DNA from: Paenibacillus sp. PastM-3
GTDB lineage: Bacteria > Bacillota > Bacilli > Paenibacillales > Paenibacillaceae
DNA: 64,000 bases
NCBI RefSeq assembly: GCF_029893965.1
Contig: NZ_JARXXP010000007.1
Span: 62,001 to 126,000 of the forward strand
Direction: 5' to 3'
The translations under genes were made by a program, and so were the position numbers. Below, in pieces: positions 61,540 through 64,000 of the stretch. Position 1 is the first letter of the stretch. Each line of letters begins with the position of its first letter. The notes beneath the pieces were generated by a model, which worked only from the letters and a program-made list of their open reading frames with translations, searched no databases and had not been told where the DNA came from.

Positions 61540-61800
61540 TGGCGGAAACTCCTGATGAGTGCATTTTGTACCTTAGGCTGCTCCATAGCGGTTCACTGAT
61601 TAAACTAAGTGGAAAAACGTCACCTAATTTCCGGCAGAACGCCTCTAAGAGTAGACTAAGTGGAAAAACGTTACTTATTATTGCCGATTCTGCTCTCAAC
61701 GTGGATAATGGCCCGAAATAAGCTGCATTTTTCCACCTAATCGCTACATATTCCAGAATTACAGAGAATTAAGTAGCGAAAATCCAACTAGTTGCCGGAG
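61540..61800. repeat. Intergenic repeat family
   Basis: CTAAGTGGAAAAACGTCACCT (about 61602) and CTAAGTGGAAAAACGTTACTT (about 61652) are near copies 50 bases apart; GCATTTTTCCACCTAATCGC is an inverted relative. Similar words occur at 33590-33780. This is probably a genus-specific intergenic repeat. Confidence 0.65.
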
Positions 61801-61947
61801 AATAGTCAGACGGAGTAATCGTACAAAACCGTAACATGTGCTCAAGGATCAGACGGCGCAGACGGCCAGCATCAGCAGGCAATCCATTTAAGAACCTTCG
61901 CCTTCACCATGCGGTCAAATTCATTCACTCCACGCCGCCTTCCCGGT

Positions 61948-62982
61948 TCACAGCTTCTCACTAACCGCTCCATCCGCAGCAATCTTCGCGTTGAACGACA
62001 GCTTGTTCAGCTTCATGATCGCTTCCTTATTATAGGCGGCGCCCATGAAGTTCGGCTGTCCGCCGATGATCTTGAGCGGAGTGATCCGGCTGGTAATCCC
62101 CGAGCCCGTTATGGTGAAGTCAGCCAGCATCGTATGCACGGTCTTCTCACCGCCGCGCGTCGATTTATTGAACACAAAATTACCCAGCGAATAGTAGATC
62201 GGCTTATGCTTGTAGTACTCGATTCCCATCAGGCAGTGGCTGTGTGCACCGAGAATGATGTCCGCGCCGCTGTCAATCATCTGCTTGGCCAGCGTCCGGG
62301 CGTACTTCTCCGGATAATCCGCGAACTCTTCGTTCCAGTGCAGATATACAATGGTATAGTCATTGTCTTTGGCGGATTTCTTGATGGCGCCGAGCAGCGG
62401 CTCCGCCGTGTAGGCCGAGGCAGCACCCGGTGTATTTTTGCCGGCATGCCAGGAAGGTCCGGACAGCACCCGGCTTGCCCCAAGCACGGCAATCCGCTTG
62501 CCTTTGACTGTTTTGACATACGGCTTGAAAGCCTGATCCATATTGCTGCCTGCTCCGGTATGGCCGATCTTGTTCCTGTCCAGATGGACCAGTGTATCCA
62601 GCATCGCATTCTGGCCGTAATCAAGGATATGATTATTCGCCAGTGTTACGCCGTCAATGCCGGCATAGCTTAATCCGCCAAGCGTCTCCGGTTTGGAACG
62701 GAAGGCAAAGGTTTTCTCTGCCGCCTGGCCGCGCACCGATACAGGTGTCTCGAGATTGGCGAAGGCCAGATCAGCCTTTTGCAGGACAGGAGCTACCTTG
62801 GCAAACGGAAAATGAACCCCGTACCTCGCTATTTGCTCCCCTACGAAGCCGTCCAGCACAATATCTCCGGCAAAGGTAAGCGTAATACGGTCTGCCGGCT
62901 GGGCCTTGGACGCTCCGCCCCAAACCGCCGGGGCAGGAATCAGCAGAAAGAATAATAGAATAAGTAGGACTGCTCTGCGCAC
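61948..62982 (-). CDS. CapA-family protein (PGA synthesis-type metallophosphatase)
   Basis: 344 residues from a GTG at 62982, eight bases after AAAAGGAG. Signal peptide (LLILLFFLLIPAPAVWGGAS). CapA domain motifs: LTFAGDIVLDGFVG (Asp), FANLETPVS, TLANNHILDYG (Asn-His), VYLHWNEEF and ILGAHSHCLMG (His-x-His). Such proteins are metallophosphatase-like and linked to poly-gamma-glutamate capsule export, though many act elsewhere. No pgs/cap genes are nearby. Confidence 0.9.
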   Translation of the reverse strand: MRRAVLLILLFFLLIPAPAVWGGASKAQPADRITLTFAGDIVLDGFVGEQIARYGVHFPFAKVAPVLQKADLAFANLETPVSVRGQAAEKTFAFRSKPETLGGLSYAGIDGVTLANNHILDYGQNAMLDTLVHLDRNKIGHTGAGSNMDQAFKPYVKTVKGKRIAVLGASRVLSGPSWHAGKNTPGAASAYTAEPLLGAIKKSAKDNDYTIVYLHWNEEFADYPEKYARTLAKQMIDSGADIILGAHSHCLMGIEYYKHKPIYYSLGNFVFNKSTRGGEKTVHTMLADFTITGSGITSRITPLKIIGGQPNFMGAAYNKEAIMKLNKLSFNAKIAADGAVSEKL

Positions 62983-63157
62983 TCATTTTACTCCTTTTGA
63001 TAAGATATCTATCAACTATAACGGATAGCGTCGGTTATCTAAAAGAGTAAAAAGTCCCGGCTATAGAACGTGGATTTAAGAATGGTGAACCGGCAGCTGC
63101 TGCCGAGCCTGAACCTTCGGGTTCTACAGCAGCTCCACTATCCGATTCTCAAGTTCA

Positions 63158-63820
63158 TCAATAGCTTTGCGCTTTCTTCAGCACTGCCCGGAAGCAGCTC
63201 AGCCCGCCCCACTGATCCGTCCGCAGCGCATCCTCCGGAAGATTGAAATTTGTCTCACCCCAGTACTGGAAGCCAGCCTGCAGCAGTACGTCGTTCATCA
63301 CCGGCAGATTGACGGTCGGATAATCGAAGGTCAGCACCAGCAGCCCCTCCCCGTTCAAAGTCCTGTGGAATTCCCGTATAGCCAGGATCGTATCATTCAG
63401 CGATAAATGCTCCAGTACGGAAATGCAAAAAATCGTATCAAAGCTCTCGTCCGCATAGGGCAGTGAGGTGAGCTCCGCCTGGGCCAGATGCAGGCCTGTC
63501 GTCCTCCTGGCCATAACCTGACGGGCTGCCTCTACGCCAATGTCTTCTTCAATATTCCGGATGATCGCTTCCTTTGATATGATCCGGGCATCCCTGTCGC
63601 AGGCATGCACCTCGGCGCTGAAGCCGGCAAGATAGAACTTGAGCGGATGGGAAATGCCGCAGGCGGCATCCAGCACTACATCATGGGGAGAGACAAAGTT
63701 AGTACACCATTCATATTCATAAGGCCGGCTCCACCAGGACTCCGGCAGTTCATAAATCAGCTTGTCGCGGCGGGCATCAGAACGGACAAAGAAACGGGAG
63801 ACATAGGGATGTGTCGGCAT
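63158..63820 (-). CDS. Class I SAM-dependent methyltransferase
   Basis: 220 residues. Motif I reads VLDAACGISHPLKFYLAG, followed by the acidic loop AEVHACDRDARII, motif IV DESFDTIFCISVLEHLSLND and the post-motif GLLVLTFDYP. AAAAAGGAGTCCTGGCC precedes the ATG. The substrate is unknown; it may modify a polysaccharide or small molecule with the gene upstream. Confidence 0.88.
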   Translation of the reverse strand: MPTHPYVSRFFVRSDARRDKLIYELPESWWSRPYEYEWCTNFVSPHDVVLDAACGISHPLKFYLAGFSAEVHACDRDARIISKEAIIRNIEEDIGVEAARQVMARRTTGLHLAQAELTSLPYADESFDTIFCISVLEHLSLNDTILAIREFHRTLNGEGLLVLTFDYPTVNLPVMNDVLLQAGFQYWGETNFNLPEDALRTDQWGGLSCFRAVLKKAQSY

Positions 63821-63892
63821 GGCCAGGACTCCTTTTTACGGGTTTCGGTAGTGAGAGTATATTCACTATTCCCTGATTCATGCCATATGCTG

Positions 63893-64000
63893 TTACACGT
63901 AGTAAGAGAGCAGCTTGGCGTCAACGCCATGTCTGCTGATCAGCATGTCCAGCATTTTGGACCACTCCGTATCCACGGTGCAGAGCTGCGGCCGGGCTTC
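63893..64000 (-). CDS. Partial CDS, C-terminal end of unknown protein
   Basis: A leftward frame is open from the window edge to a stop at 63893. The last residues read CTVDTEWSKMLDMLISRHG and end LLSYYV. Composition fits a real coding end, 73 bases before the methyltransferase start. Family cannot be judged from 35 residues. Confidence 0.5.
   Translation of the reverse strand, partial: EARPQLCTVDTEWSKMLDMLISRHGVDAKLLSYYV

Noticed and set aside
61334..61699. 121-codon leftward frame with KHSKHSKHSK repeats
   Set aside because: It is only the translation of the intergenic TGCTTGCTGTG array and has no ribosome site.

Overview
The window looks like a chromosomal segment of a spore-forming Gram-positive bacterium, most likely Paenibacillus. 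It has strong GGAGG ribosome sites throughout, SpoVA and Ger spore proteins, a YheC/YheD spore-coat ATP-grasp protein, YesM/YesN-type two-component systems and Lpl-type sugar ABC transporters. Three blocks differ in base composition and content: a transposon (306-17825), a prophage remnant (about 17.9-32.35 kb) and a G+C-richer chromosomal block (32.4-64 kb).

Block 1, 306-17825, is a 17.5-kb Tn3-family transposon bounded by 38-bp terminal inverted repeats (306-343 and 17788-17825, 33 of 38 positions matching, outer ends GGGGTAGTACCAGCG). It carries spore genes. There is a DUF421-spoVAC-spoVAD-spoVAEb operon behind a sigma-G-like promoter, two stand-alone DUF1657 proteins, a cardiolipin synthase, a YunC-like protein, a dipicolinate synthase gene (dpaA) broken by an IS3 element, a complete germinant-receptor operon (GerB-, GerA- and GerC-type subunits), small unknown proteins and a decayed second DUF1657-cls-DUF421 set. 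This content and setting resemble the mobile spoVA (spoVA2mob) cassette on Tn1546-like transposons of the Bacillus subtilis group, which is linked to highly heat-resistant spores. The transposase gene is truncated and fused in frame to the end of a YkvI-like membrane protein, and the tyrosine recombinase is only a C-terminal remnant, so this copy cannot move on its own. Bases 1-305, outside the left end, are an exact copy of an internal piece of tnpA (13331-13635), which suggests a second, partial copy of the element to the left.

Block 2 holds a serine resolvase with a res-like site, then small leftward phage genes, an ArpU/RinA-like regulator, a replication protein containing a 20-bp iteron array (a likely origin), a Rha/ORF6C antirepressor-like protein among nine dispersed palindromes, the divergent Cro/CI switch with ImmA/IrrE peptidase, an Mrr-like nuclease, an HTH/PIN pair and a large serine integrase. 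No capsid, tail or terminase genes are visible. The integrase sits against a 5'-truncated yheC/yheD-like gene, which was probably the attachment target.

Block 3 is ordinary chromosome devoted to carbohydrate use. One leftward cluster (35.1-47.5 kb) has an (alpha/alpha)-toroid lyase/hydrolase-like protein, a sugar isomerase/epimerase, two Lpl-type permeases, a binding lipoprotein, a membrane-anchored AraC regulator, an MFS transporter, a ROK kinase and a ROK repressor. A second cluster (52.2-61.3 kb) has a GH36 alpha-galactosidase, a binding lipoprotein, a YesN/YesM pair and two permeases, probably for raffinose- or melibiose-type sugars. Between and after them lie MarR, lipoteichoic-acid-synthase-like, HAD, AbrB, CapA and methyltransferase genes. 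Intergenic regions here carry degenerate repeats.
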